Source: Bog-473 sp963791995 (lineage in GTDB: Bacteria > Actinomycetota > Acidimicrobiia > Acidimicrobiales > RAAP-2). From it: DNA of 64,000 bases. Below the pieces are notes generated by a model. The model saw only the letters and a program-made list of their open reading frames with translations. It was not told where the DNA came from and made no database searches. This document shows, one piece after another, positions 35,299 to 43,915 of the stretch. Within the stretch, counting starts at the first letter, position 1. The number at the start of each line of letters is the position of its first letter. Position numbers and translations under genes: made by a program. Location of the stretch: positions 124,001 through 188,000 of the forward strand of contig CAWBUQ010000022.1 of the NCBI GenBank assembly GCA_963791995.1. Direction: 5' to 3'.

Positions 35299-35375
35299 AG
35301 GCGGCAGAGCGCGCCGCGCCGGAACATTCGCACCCGGGTACTTGCACCCGGATCCTGACAACGGAAAGGAACATC

Positions 35376-35732
35376 ATGAAGCAGTACCTCCTCAGCGTGC
35401 CGATGATCGACGGCGCGCCACCGCGGCCCGACGCCGAGGCGCAGAAGGCCGTCAAGCAGGTTGCGGTACTCAACGAAGAGATGCGGTCCGCGGGCGCCTG
35501 GGTCTTCGGCGGCGGTCTGATGCCGTCCTCCTCCGCCACGGTCGTCCGGGAGGAGGGGGCCGACCTCTTGGTGACCGACGGACCCTTCACCGAGGCCAAA
35601 GAGCACATCGGCGGGTTCTGGGTCATTCAGGCCGCCGACCTCGACGAGGCGCTCCAGTGGGCGGCCAAGGCCACCCGGGCGTGCATGGAGCCTGTCGAAG
35701 TCCGGCCGTTCCACGACGAGCCGCCGGTCTGA
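35376..35732 (+). CDS. YCII/DGPF-domain protein
   Basis: 118 residues. Contains the signature LLVTDGPFTEAKEHIGGFWV and a ferredoxin-like YCII fold (KQYLLSVPMIDG...ALQWAAKATRACMEPVEVRPF). DGPF proteins are the conserved neighbours of ECF42 sigma factors. The ECF sigma gene starts 10 bases downstream, so the two are cotranscribed. Confidence 0.88.
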   Translation: MKQYLLSVPMIDGAPPRPDAEAQKAVKQVAVLNEEMRSAGAWVFGGGLMPSSSATVVREEGADLLVTDGPFTEAKEHIGGFWVIQAADLDEALQWAAKATRACMEPVEVRPFHDEPPV

Positions 35733-35742
35733 TCAGCGCTTC

Positions 35743-36979
35743 ATGGGCGTGCCCGATCTCGATGTGGCGCGGGTCTTCCGCGACGAGTACGGCCGAGCCG
35801 TCTCGGTGCTCGTCCGCACCTTCGGCGACATCGACCTGGCCGAGGACGGGGTGCAAGAGGCCTTCACCGTGGCCGCGGCTCGCTGGAACGAGGAGGGGCT
35901 GCCACCAAGTCCCGCCGGGTGGATCATCACGACGGCGCGCAACCGGATCCTCGACCGGCTCCGGCGCGAGTCGACCCGAGACGACCGCCATGCACAAGCG
36001 GCTCTGTTGTTCGGGTCGGACGAACCCGAGGAGGCCGCTGTGGTGCAAGACGACCGTCTGCGGTTGATCTTCACGTGCTGTCACCCGGCGCTGGCGCGAC
36101 CGGCGCAGGTCGCACTGACGCTTCGATTGCTCGGCGGGCTGACCACCCCCGAGATCGCCCGCGCCTTCATGGTTCCCGAATCGACGCTGGCACAACGCAT
36201 CGTGAGGGCCAAGGGAAAGATCCGCGACGCCGCCATCCCCTACCGTGTTCCGACCAGTGCCGAGCTCCCCGACCGTCTTCGTTCCGTGCTCGCCGTCGTG
36301 TACCTCGTCTTCAACGAGGGATACACAGCCACCTCGGGAGAGCATCTCGTGCGCGAGGACCTGTGTGCCGAGGCGATCCGCTTGGGACGAATGTTGGCCG
36401 CGCTCATGCCCGACGAGCCCGAGGTCGCGGGTTTGCTCGCGTTGATGCTCCTGATCGCCGCCCGCCGCCCGGCCCGCACCGACGCGGCGGGCGGGCTCGT
36501 CCCGCTGCCGAAACAGGACCGCGCGCGCTGGGATACCGCACTGATTGAGGAGGGCCAGGATCTCGTACGGGGGTGCTTGCGACGCAACGCACCGGGTCCG
36601 TACCAGATCCAGGCGGCCATCAACGCGGTGCACGCCGACGCCGCGCCAGGCCACCGATACCGATTGGCGTCAGATCCTCGTCCTCTACGGTCAATTGGCG
36701 GCCTTCGACTCGTCGCCGGTCGTGTCGCTCAATCGGGCCGTCGCCCTGGCCGAGGTGGAAGGTCCAGTGGCCGGCCTGGCCTCTCTGGACGCGCTCGACG
36801 TCTCCCGGCTCGGTGACTACTACCTGTTTCACGCAGTACGGGCTGACCTCTTGCGCCGACTTGGTCGCACCGATGACGCGGCGTCTGCCTACGACGCTGC
36901 GCTCGCCCTGACGGACAACGAGGCCGAGCGCTCGTATCTCGAGCAAGCCCGAGCCAGTGTCGCCGGGCCTGGGCCGTGA
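35743..36979 (+). CDS. ECF sigma factor of the ECF42 type with TPR-like C-terminal domain, frameshifted
   Basis: An RNA polymerase sigma factor with region 2 (DLDVARVFRDEYGRAVSVLV...GVQEAFTVAAARW, AGWIITTARNRILDRLRRES) and region 4 (ALTLRLLGGLTTPEIARAFM, VPESTLAQRIVRAKGKI). It is followed by a long helical SnoaL-free extension (AVVYLVFNEGYTATSGEHLV...YGQLAAFDSSPVVSLNRAVA, DDAASAYDAAL) with tetratricopeptide-like character, as in ECF42 factors, which have no anti-sigma and are controlled through that extension. One extra base near 36645 breaks the frame; corrected length ~411 residues. Confidence 0.88.
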
Positions 36980-37124
36980 CGTGGCCAGGACGAAGCGGCT
37001 GCGGCGTTCAGGACGCAGGCGCCTTCTCCGGGCGCCGAGCCGGTCCCCGAGGTTTCATCGGCGGCCGGTGATGGCACGTACGAGACCTGTGCCCCGCAGA
37101 CCCGGGCCTGCCTTCATTGGGTCA

Positions 37125-38267
37125 TCACGGCGCCGACTGGGCGTATTGCAGGCCCAAGAGGCTCATCAAGTCGTGCAACGCCTTGCCGCGCGCCTCCTTG
37201 GCGACGGCCAAGGCGCGCGGGACGTCCAGATTGTCGAACAAAGCCCGATGCACCTCCTCGGGCGCCGCTGACGATCTCTCCGGCTTCGCCTCGAGAACTC
37301 GAAGTTCCTCGATGTCCCGTTCAGCTTGATCGAGTTGAGAGTTATCGAACTCCCAGGATTCGTGCCACGGCCGCGACAGAATGACGAAGCGGATGGCGGC
37401 CGCAGACCAGCGTTCGAGAAGGTGATGGACGAACACCAGGTTGCCCGTGGACTTCGCCATCTTCTGGCCACCGGCCATCACCGACCCGACATGCATCCAG
37501 GACCGGGCGAAGGGCTGCACGCCCGTGAATGCCTCTGCCTGAGCGGCTTCATAGGCGTGGTGTGGGAAGGCCAGTTCGGCGCCGCCGGCGTGCAGGTCTA
37601 CCGTTGCGCCAAAAGTCGTGAGTGCCATGGCCGTGCATTCAGCGTGCCAGCCCGGGCGTCCCGGGGACCACGGGCTCGGCCATGCCGGCTCGTCCCCGAT
37701 CGAGCGGACCCACAAGGCGGCATCGAGCGGATCGTCCTTGTTCGGGTCGTCAAGGTGACCCCCGCGTTCGCCTGCCAGCGAGACCGCCTCGTCGTGGCTG
37801 AGTCCGGCGACTTCGTGGACCGCTGCGCCGCGGAAATAGACGGATCCGTCGCGTTCATAGGCAAGCTTCCTAGTAAGAAGTTCGACGGCGAGGGCAATGA
37901 CGCCGTCAACGTGATCATGGCTACGGGGCTCGAACGCCGGCTGGCCGATGCCCAGCAATTGCATGTCGCGCTCGAATCGGTAGGACTGCTGAGTCGCCAA
38001 GGACTTCCACGGCACGTCCAGTTCCCTGGCCTCGACAAGAAGATGATCGTCGATGTCGGTGATGTTGCGGCACACCTCGACGGGGTTCCTGGTCAGATGC
38101 AGGACCCGAGCCGCCATGTCGGACCAGATGAATGTGGCGGCGTGACCCAGATGCGTCGTGTCATAGGGGGTAATGCCGCAGACGTAGATGCGCCCCGTAC
38201 CCAAGATGGGCAATCGGACGCCATTGATCTGCACGACATCGTGATCCGTTTCGTCAGTCAAAGCCAT
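37125..38267 (-). CDS. MshC-like cysteine ligase (class Ia CysRS paralogue)
   Basis: 380 residues. The catalytic core has YVCGITPYDTTHLGHAATFI (HIGH motif as HLGH), zinc-site residues, WPSPWSPGRPGWHAECTAMA, PHHAYEAAQAEAFTG and the KMSKS-equivalent MAKSTGN. The phrase CGITPYDxTHLGHA and the WPSPWxPGRPGWHxEC block are typical of MshC, the ligase that joins cysteine to GlcN-inositol in mycothiol synthesis; the tRNA-anticodon domain of cysteinyl-tRNA synthetase is missing. Start ATG 38267 follows GGAGAAAGGG. It stands beside a GntR regulator and sulfur genes, so a specialised role in thiol metabolism is possible; a second substrate cannot be excluded. Confidence 0.8.
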   Translation of the reverse strand: MALTDETDHDVVQINGVRLPILGTGRIYVCGITPYDTTHLGHAATFIWSDMAARVLHLTRNPVEVCRNITDIDDHLLVEARELDVPWKSLATQQSYRFERDMQLLGIGQPAFEPRSHDHVDGVIALAVELLTRKLAYERDGSVYFRGAAVHEVAGLSHDEAVSLAGERGGHLDDPNKDDPLDAALWVRSIGDEPAWPSPWSPGRPGWHAECTAMALTTFGATVDLHAGGAELAFPHHAYEAAQAEAFTGVQPFARSWMHVGSVMAGGQKMAKSTGNLVFVHHLLERWSAAAIRFVILSRPWHESWEFDNSQLDQAERDIEELRVLEAKPERSSAAPEEVHRALFDNLDVPRALAVAKEARGKALHDLMSLLGLQYAQSAP

Positions 38268-38319
38268 AGGGCCCTTTCTCCACAACGCGGAGCTCCGTAC
38301 TTCTCTCGATCATCAACGG

Positions 38320-39158
38320 CTACCGGCGACCACCGGAGGATCGTGACGGCAGCCCGATACGCTCGACGCCTTCATCAGTTCTGGCGGCCTGACGCCCATT
38401 TGCCGCGAAGCGAAACCCGTCGCCGTTCGAGAACTCGGCCACCAGGCTGAATCGATCCGCTCGAAGCACCGTGTGGCGCCACTCGACCGGTTGATCCTTG
38501 TAGCACCCGAGTCGTTCGATCGAGAATGCGGCGTGACGCGATGACATCGCGAGCGCCTCTCGGTCTGCCCTGTCGGGCACGATGGCACGGATCGTTTCCC
38601 TGCCACCGGTCAACGAGATTTCGACGTGTTTGGCCAGCTCGTCGTACAAGGCGGTATGCGAGAAGTCCACCTTGAGCAACGGTGCCCCGATGCTCGCGGG
38701 CATCCAGACACGATCGACAGCCAGCGGGGACCCGTCGGCCAGCCGGAGCCGCTCGAGGTAGAAGAGTGGCTCATTCGTTGCCTTGGCGAGATGAGCGGCG
38801 GCCTCTGCATCCGCTCGGATCTCAAGAGCCCTGATCACGCTTCGTTGTTCGAGCCCCGAATGCTCCACTGATGCAAAGAGACTGTAGAGGGCGCCAACCG
38901 GTTGTTGGATCTCGGGAGGGGCCGCCACCCGGGGTCTCCGCCCCGCTCTGCCACCACCACCCCGTCTTCGCGTAGCCGGCGCAATGCCTCGCGCACGGTA
39001 TTGCGGCTCACCTTGTACTCGCCCACCAGAAACATCTCACCGGGAAACCAGCCCTCGAATTCGCCCGCTTCTAGCCGACGAAGGAGATCCCGTTGGAGCT
39101 GTGACCAGAGCGGCTCGGGACTCTTGCGGTCCATCGTCTCGCTCGGGGCACCCGTCAT
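38320..39158 (-). CDS. GntR/HutC-family regulator with UTRA domain, frameshifted
   Basis: N-terminal winged helix: PEPLWSQLQRDLLRRLEAGE, GEYKVSRNTVREALRRLRED; then the UTRA ligand domain: LEIRADAEAAAHLAKATNEP, FYLERLRLADGSPLAVDRVW, HAAFSIERLGCYKDQPVEW, DRFSLVAEF. The two parts lie in different frames; between 38928 and 38942 a net change of two extra (or one missing) bases is needed. Corrected length ~279 residues. It lies between and divergent from the rhodanese gene, with a palindrome in the gap, and probably controls one or both neighbours in response to a small molecule. Confidence 0.8.
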
Positions 39159-39194
39159 GGTCTTTTCGCCTCCACTGTACAGCATTTTGAGGAT

Positions 39195-39208
39195 AATGTA
39201 CCAACATT
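39195..39208. promoter_or_regulatory. Candidate GntR operator
   Basis: Perfect inverted repeat AATGT-ACCA-ACATT in the 81-base gap between the divergent gntR and metallo-hydrolase-rhodanese genes, in an AT-rich stretch that also holds TGTACA (39174-39179). Confidence 0.5.
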
Positions 39209-39239
39209 CCTACATTTGAGGCCCGTGCTGGAGGTCCCC

Positions 39240-40592
39240 GTGGTCAACGTCGAAGTGCTGGCGACCGACGAGCTTGGCGACCGGAGCTATGTCGCCCACG
39301 ACGGGCGGGCCGCAGTGGTCATCGACCCCCAGCGCGACATCGACCGGGTCGAGTCGGTCCTGACTGAGTTAGGGCTCAGCTGCACCTTCGTCCTCGAGAC
39401 TCATATCCACAATGATTACGTCAGCGGAGGCCTCGAGCTGGCCGCCCGGACCGGGGCCACCTACGTAGTGGCCGCCACCGAGGAGGTGGCGTTTGACCGT
39501 CGGGCGGTCTCTGATGGAGACGAGCTCGCTGCTGGCCGCATGACGGTGAACGTCGTAGCGACGCCGGGCCACACCGACGGCCATCTCTCCTACATCGTGA
39601 GTGATCAGGAGAGCTCTCCGGTCGTCTTCAGCGGCGGGTCGCTGCTCTTTGGGAGCGTGGGGCGCACCGATCTGGTCGATCCGCACCGGGTCCACGAGCT
39701 CACCCGGGCTCAGTACCACTCGGCCCGACGCCTGGTCGCCCTCGTCCCCGACGACGCGGCGCTGTACCCCACCCACGGGTTCGGCAGCTTTTGCTCCAGC
39801 GGAGCTGCTGTCGGAGACCTATCGAGCACGATCGGCCTTGAACGCCAGCGCAACGACGCGCTCGTCACCGACGATGAGGACGACTTCGTCGGCAGACTTG
39901 TCGCCGGCCTGACGGCCTATCCGAGCTATTACGCCCACATGGCTCCGTTGAACCGGGCCGGCCCGGCGCGGGTCGATCTGTCTCTGCCGCGCGCCACAGA
40001 TCCGGAGGAGCTCGCGCGACGTATCAGCGCGGGTGAGTGGGTGGTGGACCTCCGTTCCCAGACTGCGTATGCCGCCGAACACCTGGCGGGCACCATCGGA
40101 ATTAGCCTTGCACAGCACTTCTCTGTCTACCTCGGGTGGTTGTTGCCCTGGGGCACGCCGTTGACCCTGCTCGGCGAGGATCCCGAGCAGATCTCCACCG
40201 CCCGGCGCCAACTGGTCCGTATCGGCATCGACGACTTGGCCGGAGCGGCGATCGGGACGCCCAGTGTCATTGCGCCGAACACCGAGCGGCGGACGTATCG
40301 GGTGACCGACTTCGAGGACCTCGGTCGCCATCCCGAAGCGGTGGTGCTCGACGTGCGCCGGGACGACGAACGAGGCGAGACCCACATTGCGGGCTCGGTC
40401 CACGTGCCGCTGCACCTCTTACTCGAGCGCATCGACACCTTGCCCGGGGAGACGTTATGGGTGCATTGCGTCAGCGGTTATCGGGCCAGCATCGCGGCCA
40501 GCCTCCTCGATCGCGCCGGACGAGACGTTGTGCTCATCGATGACGACTTCGCCAACGCGAGGGGACTGGCGGACCATGACACCGGCGGGTGA
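39240..40592 (+). CDS. Metallo-beta-lactamase/rhodanese fusion (persulfide dioxygenase-like)
   Basis: 450 residues from GTG 39240 (GGAGG six bases upstream). Residues ~1-210 are an MBL-fold glyoxalase II-like domain with FVLETHIHNDYVSGGLELA, VATPGHTDGHLSYIV and SGGSLLFGSVGRTDL, as in persulfide dioxygenases. Two rhodanese domains follow; the first lacks a catalytic cysteine, the second has LWVHCVSGYRAS with the active CxxGxR loop. The protein likely oxidises persulfide sulfur to sulfite and/or transfers sulfur. Its end overlaps the YeiH gene by 17 bases, linking it to a probable sulfite/sulfonate exporter. Confidence 0.85.
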   Translation: MVNVEVLATDELGDRSYVAHDGRAAVVIDPQRDIDRVESVLTELGLSCTFVLETHIHNDYVSGGLELAARTGATYVVAATEEVAFDRRAVSDGDELAAGRMTVNVVATPGHTDGHLSYIVSDQESSPVVFSGGSLLFGSVGRTDLVDPHRVHELTRAQYHSARRLVALVPDDAALYPTHGFGSFCSSGAAVGDLSSTIGLERQRNDALVTDDEDDFVGRLVAGLTAYPSYYAHMAPLNRAGPARVDLSLPRATDPEELARRISAGEWVVDLRSQTAYAAEHLAGTIGISLAQHFSVYLGWLLPWGTPLTLLGEDPEQISTARRQLVRIGIDDLAGAAIGTPSVIAPNTERRTYRVTDFEDLGRHPEAVVLDVRRDDERGETHIAGSVHVPLHLLLERIDTLPGETLWVHCVSGYRASIAASLLDRAGRDVVLIDDDFANARGLADHDTGG

Positions 40593-41685
40593 CCCGCGCG
40601 TCCCCAGTCGGCGAGATCCGGCGACGACGCCAACATCGTCGGAGTTTCCCGGCATCGACACGCCTACTGGTTTCACCCAAGAGGCGCGCGCTGTCATCCC
40701 CGGACTGACGCTGGCCGCCGCTCTGGCCGCTGTCGCCATGGTGATCGGCCATCTTGTGCCCGTGGTCGGTGCCCCCGTCGTGGCGGTACTCGGAGGTATT
40801 TGTATCTCGCTGTTCCGGGCTCCGTCGCCGGCGGTCCGACCCGGGCTGCGCTTCTCCTCCAAATTCGTCCTTCAGGGCTCGATCGTCGTCCTCGGGACGG
40901 GGCTTTCACTGCATGAGGTGTTCAGCACTGGTTTGTCCTCGTTGCCCGTCCTACTCGGCTCCCTCGCCGTCGCTCTTGTCGGGGCGGCCCTCCTTGGCCG
41001 GGCTCTTTCGATCGATCGGGATCTCCGCACCCTGATCGGGGTGGGGACCGGCATTTGCGGCGCATCTGCCATTGCGGCGACCAATGCCGTGATCGCAGCC
41101 TCCGAGGCCGACGTCTCGTACGCGATCTCCACCATCTTCACCTTTAACGTGATCGCCGTCGTCACGTTCCCCACACTTGGTCACCTGATCGGGCTCTCTC
41201 CACACTCGTTCGGCCTGTGGGCTGGCACTGCCATCAACGACATGTCCTCAGTGGTGGCGGCATCCTCCATCTTCGGACATGGCGCCACGTCCTATGCGGT
41301 GGTCGTCAAACTCACCCGCACGTTGATGATCATCCCGATCTGCCTCGGACTTGGGGTGTGGCGCACTCGGCATTTCAGGTCCCGCTATGCCGGCATGGGC
41401 GACCCCCCCAAGCACATCGTTCGACGTGTCGTCCCCATGTTCATCGCGTGGTTCCTCCTGGCCGTGGTGCTCAACAGCGCCGGGCTCGTCCCGAGTTCGT
41501 GGCATGGTGCCCTGAGCGGGCTCGCTGAGACGATGATCACCCTGGCCCTTGGAGCGATCGGGCTCTCCACCAACGTCAAGGACATCAAGCAGACCGGATT
41601 CAAGCCATTGACCCTTGGCGCGATGCTCTGGATCCTGGTGGCAGGGACAAGCCTCGGCCTCCAAGCATTGACGGGCAGTCTCTGA
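40576..41685 (+). CDS. YeiH/UPF0324-family putative sulfate/sulfite exporter
   Basis: 369 residues with ~10 membrane helices. Family segments: LTLAAALAAVAMVIGHLV, VLGGICISLF, GLRFSSKFVLQGSIVVLGTG, LIGVGTGICGASAIAATNAV, AGTAINDMSSVVAASSIFG, LGAIGLSTNVKDIKQTGFKP. YeiH-type proteins are found next to sulfur genes and are thought to export sulfite or sulfonates. The ATG lies inside the rhodanese gene, so the two are cotranslated. Eighteen bases after its stop the IS481 element begins. Confidence 0.85.
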   Translation: MTPAGDPRVPSRRDPATTPTSSEFPGIDTPTGFTQEARAVIPGLTLAAALAAVAMVIGHLVPVVGAPVVAVLGGICISLFRAPSPAVRPGLRFSSKFVLQGSIVVLGTGLSLHEVFSTGLSSLPVLLGSLAVALVGAALLGRALSIDRDLRTLIGVGTGICGASAIAATNAVIAASEADVSYAISTIFTFNVIAVVTFPTLGHLIGLSPHSFGLWAGTAINDMSSVVAASSIFGHGATSYAVVVKLTRTLMIIPICLGLGVWRTRHFRSRYAGMGDPPKHIVRRVVPMFIAWFLLAVVLNSAGLVPSSWHGALSGLAETMITLALGAIGLSTNVKDIKQTGFKPLTLGAMLWILVAGTSLGLQALTGSL

Positions 41686-41697
41686 CGGCGACCACCA

Positions 41698-41703
41698 ACT
41701 AGC
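41698..41703 (+). repeat. Left target-site duplication of the IS element
   Basis: ACTAGC directly before the left inverted repeat; the same six bases follow the right end at 42756-42761. Confidence 0.8.
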
Positions 41704-42755
41704 TGTGATTCCCGTCAGCGTTGTTGACGGAGCCGCTGCAGCGGGGTGAGCCCCCCGATGGCCGTATGAGGTCTGGCTCCATTGTAGGAATCGAGCCACG
41801 GACCCAGGGCCTGTAGTCGCTGGTCGTTGGAAGTAAAGAGGGTCTTGTAGGCGAACTCTTCGAGCAGGGTCCGGTTGAATCGTTCCGCTTTTCCATTGGT
41901 CTGGGGCCGATAGAGCCTGGTGCGCCGGTGGCTGATACCCAGGTCGACGAGGGCCTTCTTGAAGACCGTCGACGGGGTGTAGTTGCGGGCGTTATCGGTC
42001 ATCACCCGTTCGATGGTGACGCCTTGTGCGGCGAAGTAGGCGGTCGCGTCGCGTATGAACCGGGCGCATGTCGGCGCCTTCTCGTCGGCGAGGGCCTGGA
42101 CGAAGGCCACTCGGCTGTTGTCGTCGACGGCCACGTGGAGGTAGTCGTAGCCAACGGGATTGCGCTTCTTCTCGCCGGTCTGTCCCATCTCACGACCGTG
42201 CATCTTCCAGCCCCCGCCCTCTCGGATCCGGCCGAGTTTCTTGACGTCGACGTGGAGGAGCTCGCCCGGCCGGTCCCGCTCGTAGCGCACCACGGTCCGA
42301 GTCGGCCGGTCGATGAAGCTGAGGCGTGAGAGCTGCTCTCGGCGCAGCACCCCGTAGATCGTCGAGCGTGGGCGACCCAGCTCACAGGCCAGGCGGTGGG
42401 GGCCATAGAGGGTCTCGAGGCGAGCGGCCACGATGGTGGCCACCGCGTCGGGATCGAGTCGGTGCGGGGCAGCGTCTGGGAGCTGACGTGCGGTCCACCA
42501 AACCTGGCGCACCCTCGTCGCCGTAGCGCCGCAGCCACTTGTAGGCGGTTTGGCGAGAGACCCCCATGGCCTTGGCCGCGTCGGCCGGCTTCCAACCGTC
42601 GATCAACACCCGATTGACGAGCAACTGCCTTCCCAGCACGGTGAGCTTTGCCCTAGCGTGAGCCACAGGCCCTCCCTTTTCGTTCGGTGTTCTTGATCGA
42701 ACCTCAAACGATCAGGCAGGGCCGCTATCTGTCAACAACCTCCGTGGGAATCACA
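41704..42755 (-). mobile_element. Complete IS481-family insertion sequence (1052 bp)
   Basis: Ends are inverted repeats: both begin TGTGATTCCC and share GTTGTTGAC a few bases further in, with mismatches between. A 6-bp direct repeat ACTAGC flanks the element (41698-41703 and 42756-42761), the mark of transposition. It carries one transposase gene on the minus strand. It sits just after the yeiH stop without disrupting a gene. Confidence 0.9.
41715..42666 (-). CDS. IS481-family DDE transposase, frameshifted
   Basis: N-terminal helix-turn-helix (KLTVLGRQLLVNRVLIDGWK, DAAKAMGVSRQTAYKWLRRY) and C-terminal rve/DDE domain: LLHVDVKKLGRI (first Asp), ERVMTDNARNYTP (second Asp), KAERFNRTLLEEFAY (Glu), ending GARPHTAIGGLTPLQRL. 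One extra base in a C run near 42465-42468 separates the two halves; corrected length ~316 residues, normal for IS481. GTG 42666 has GGAGGG upstream. Since other genes in the window show the same type of break, the frameshift is not good evidence that the element is dead. Confidence 0.88.
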
Positions 42756-42761
42756 ACTAGC
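42756..42761 (+). repeat. Right target-site duplication of the IS element
   Basis: ACTAGC immediately after the right inverted repeat, matching 41698-41703. Confidence 0.8.
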
Positions 42762-42828
42762 GGCACCCCGACGGCTGATCGCCACCAAGCTCGTGAAAGG
42801 GTTGCACCCTTCGACTGGGCGGAGGGTG

Positions 42829-43434
42829 CTACTGGGGACGCTCGGCGCGAACGACCGTGTCAAGCGCCTCTCTCGGGCCATCGTCGGTGTCGACGATTCG
42901 GACGGCCTGCTCCGCCTGCACCACAGTCAGGCCGGTGTGGACCGCCACTTCCGTCACGTCCCTGACCTGGTAGAGCACGTCGGGGGTTGGCGGACCCCCG
43001 TACCCGCGGGTCAGATTGTCCAGATCGTGCGCTATGACCAGCAGCGTTCCGCCCGGGGCCACCGCGGACGCGGCAACTGCGAGGGCCGCGTAGCGAGCGG
43101 GCTGGGGAAGCTGGAGATAGAGCACGGCGACGAGGTCGAATCCCTCAGGGGGTGGCATCCAGTGGTCCACGGCGGACTCGACCCAGGTGACCTCGACTCC
43201 CCGCAAGTTTGCGAGCCGCTTGGCCTTCGCCAAACCGACCGGCGAGAAGTCCACGCCGGTCACCTGCCAACCGTTTTCCGCCAGCCAGATTGAGTTGCGG
43301 CCCTCGCCACAAGCGAGGTCGACCGCCCGACCGACAGGAAGGCCGACGACCCCAGCGACGAGGAACTGGTTGGGGGTGCTCGCCCACACCAGCTCGTCCC
43401 CGTTGTAGCGCTCATCCCACTGCCGGCTGTTCAC
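42829..43434 (-). CDS. Class I SAM-dependent methyltransferase
   Basis: 201 residues. SAM motif I is AVDLACGEGRNSIWLAENGW, followed by VTGVDFSPVGLAKAKRLANL and FDLVAVLYLQLPQPAR; the N-terminus WDERYNGDELVWASTPN is common to small TehB/thiopurine-type methyltransferases. Target unknown. Its downstream end faces the IS element 73 bases away. Confidence 0.8.
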   Translation of the reverse strand: MNSRQWDERYNGDELVWASTPNQFLVAGVVGLPVGRAVDLACGEGRNSIWLAENGWQVTGVDFSPVGLAKAKRLANLRGVEVTWVESAVDHWMPPPEGFDLVAVLYLQLPQPARYAALAVAASAVAPGGTLLVIAHDLDNLTRGYGGPPTPDVLYQVRDVTEVAVHTGLTVVQAEQAVRIVDTDDGPREALDTVVRAERPQ

Positions 43435-43915
43435 GGACAGTTTCTCTCTGTCGGAGACCGTTTATGCGAGCAGCGGCACGAGTGGCGGCTGACCAAGGTC
43501 CACGCACGCGTATGGGCGGCTAGTGCTGACCCGCGCCCTTTCAATCACCCAGGTGGTCATGGTCCGAACCGAGGTCCGGCTTCGTCAACGTGCAAGCAAG
43601 GCATGAATACCAATCGTCTCAAGCAACGTAGCCCATCGCCTGCTCCACGTGCATGTCGCACCTTTCTAGACGAATAGTCGGACCTCTTGGATATCACTTC
43701 ACTGCACATACTTCCTTCCTCTCGCTGGCGGTATCGAGAGCAGCGCGCCACAAAGTCCGTCAGACACGCGGTGTCTCGTACGAGCGACCCGCTCTGACCA
43801 CCCAGCAGAGTGGGTCGGCAACGCATCTCTCAGAAAGAGCGGAGTCCGCTTCGGGGCGTGCTCCTTGCTCCCGACTCACCTTCGCCGCCAATTCCAGGTG
43901 TGGCAGGCTTTTCGC
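43435..43915. other. Gene-poor intergenic stretch
   Basis: 481 bases with no supportable coding region on either strand and lower GC than the neighbourhood in its middle. Two inverted repeats are visible: GACAG-TTTCTCT-CTGTC near 43437-43453 and AGACAC-GCG-GTGTCT at 43762-43776. Otherwise I see nothing in it. Confidence 0.5.

Noticed and set aside
37125..38267. Ordinary cysteinyl-tRNA synthetase.
   Set aside because: The C-terminal anticodon-binding part is missing and the CGITPYD/WPSPW blocks match MshC-type ligases.
43557..43826. Small minus-strand ORF in the gap before the exonuclease gene.
   Set aside because: No start context, no motif, and composition unlike the coding neighbours.
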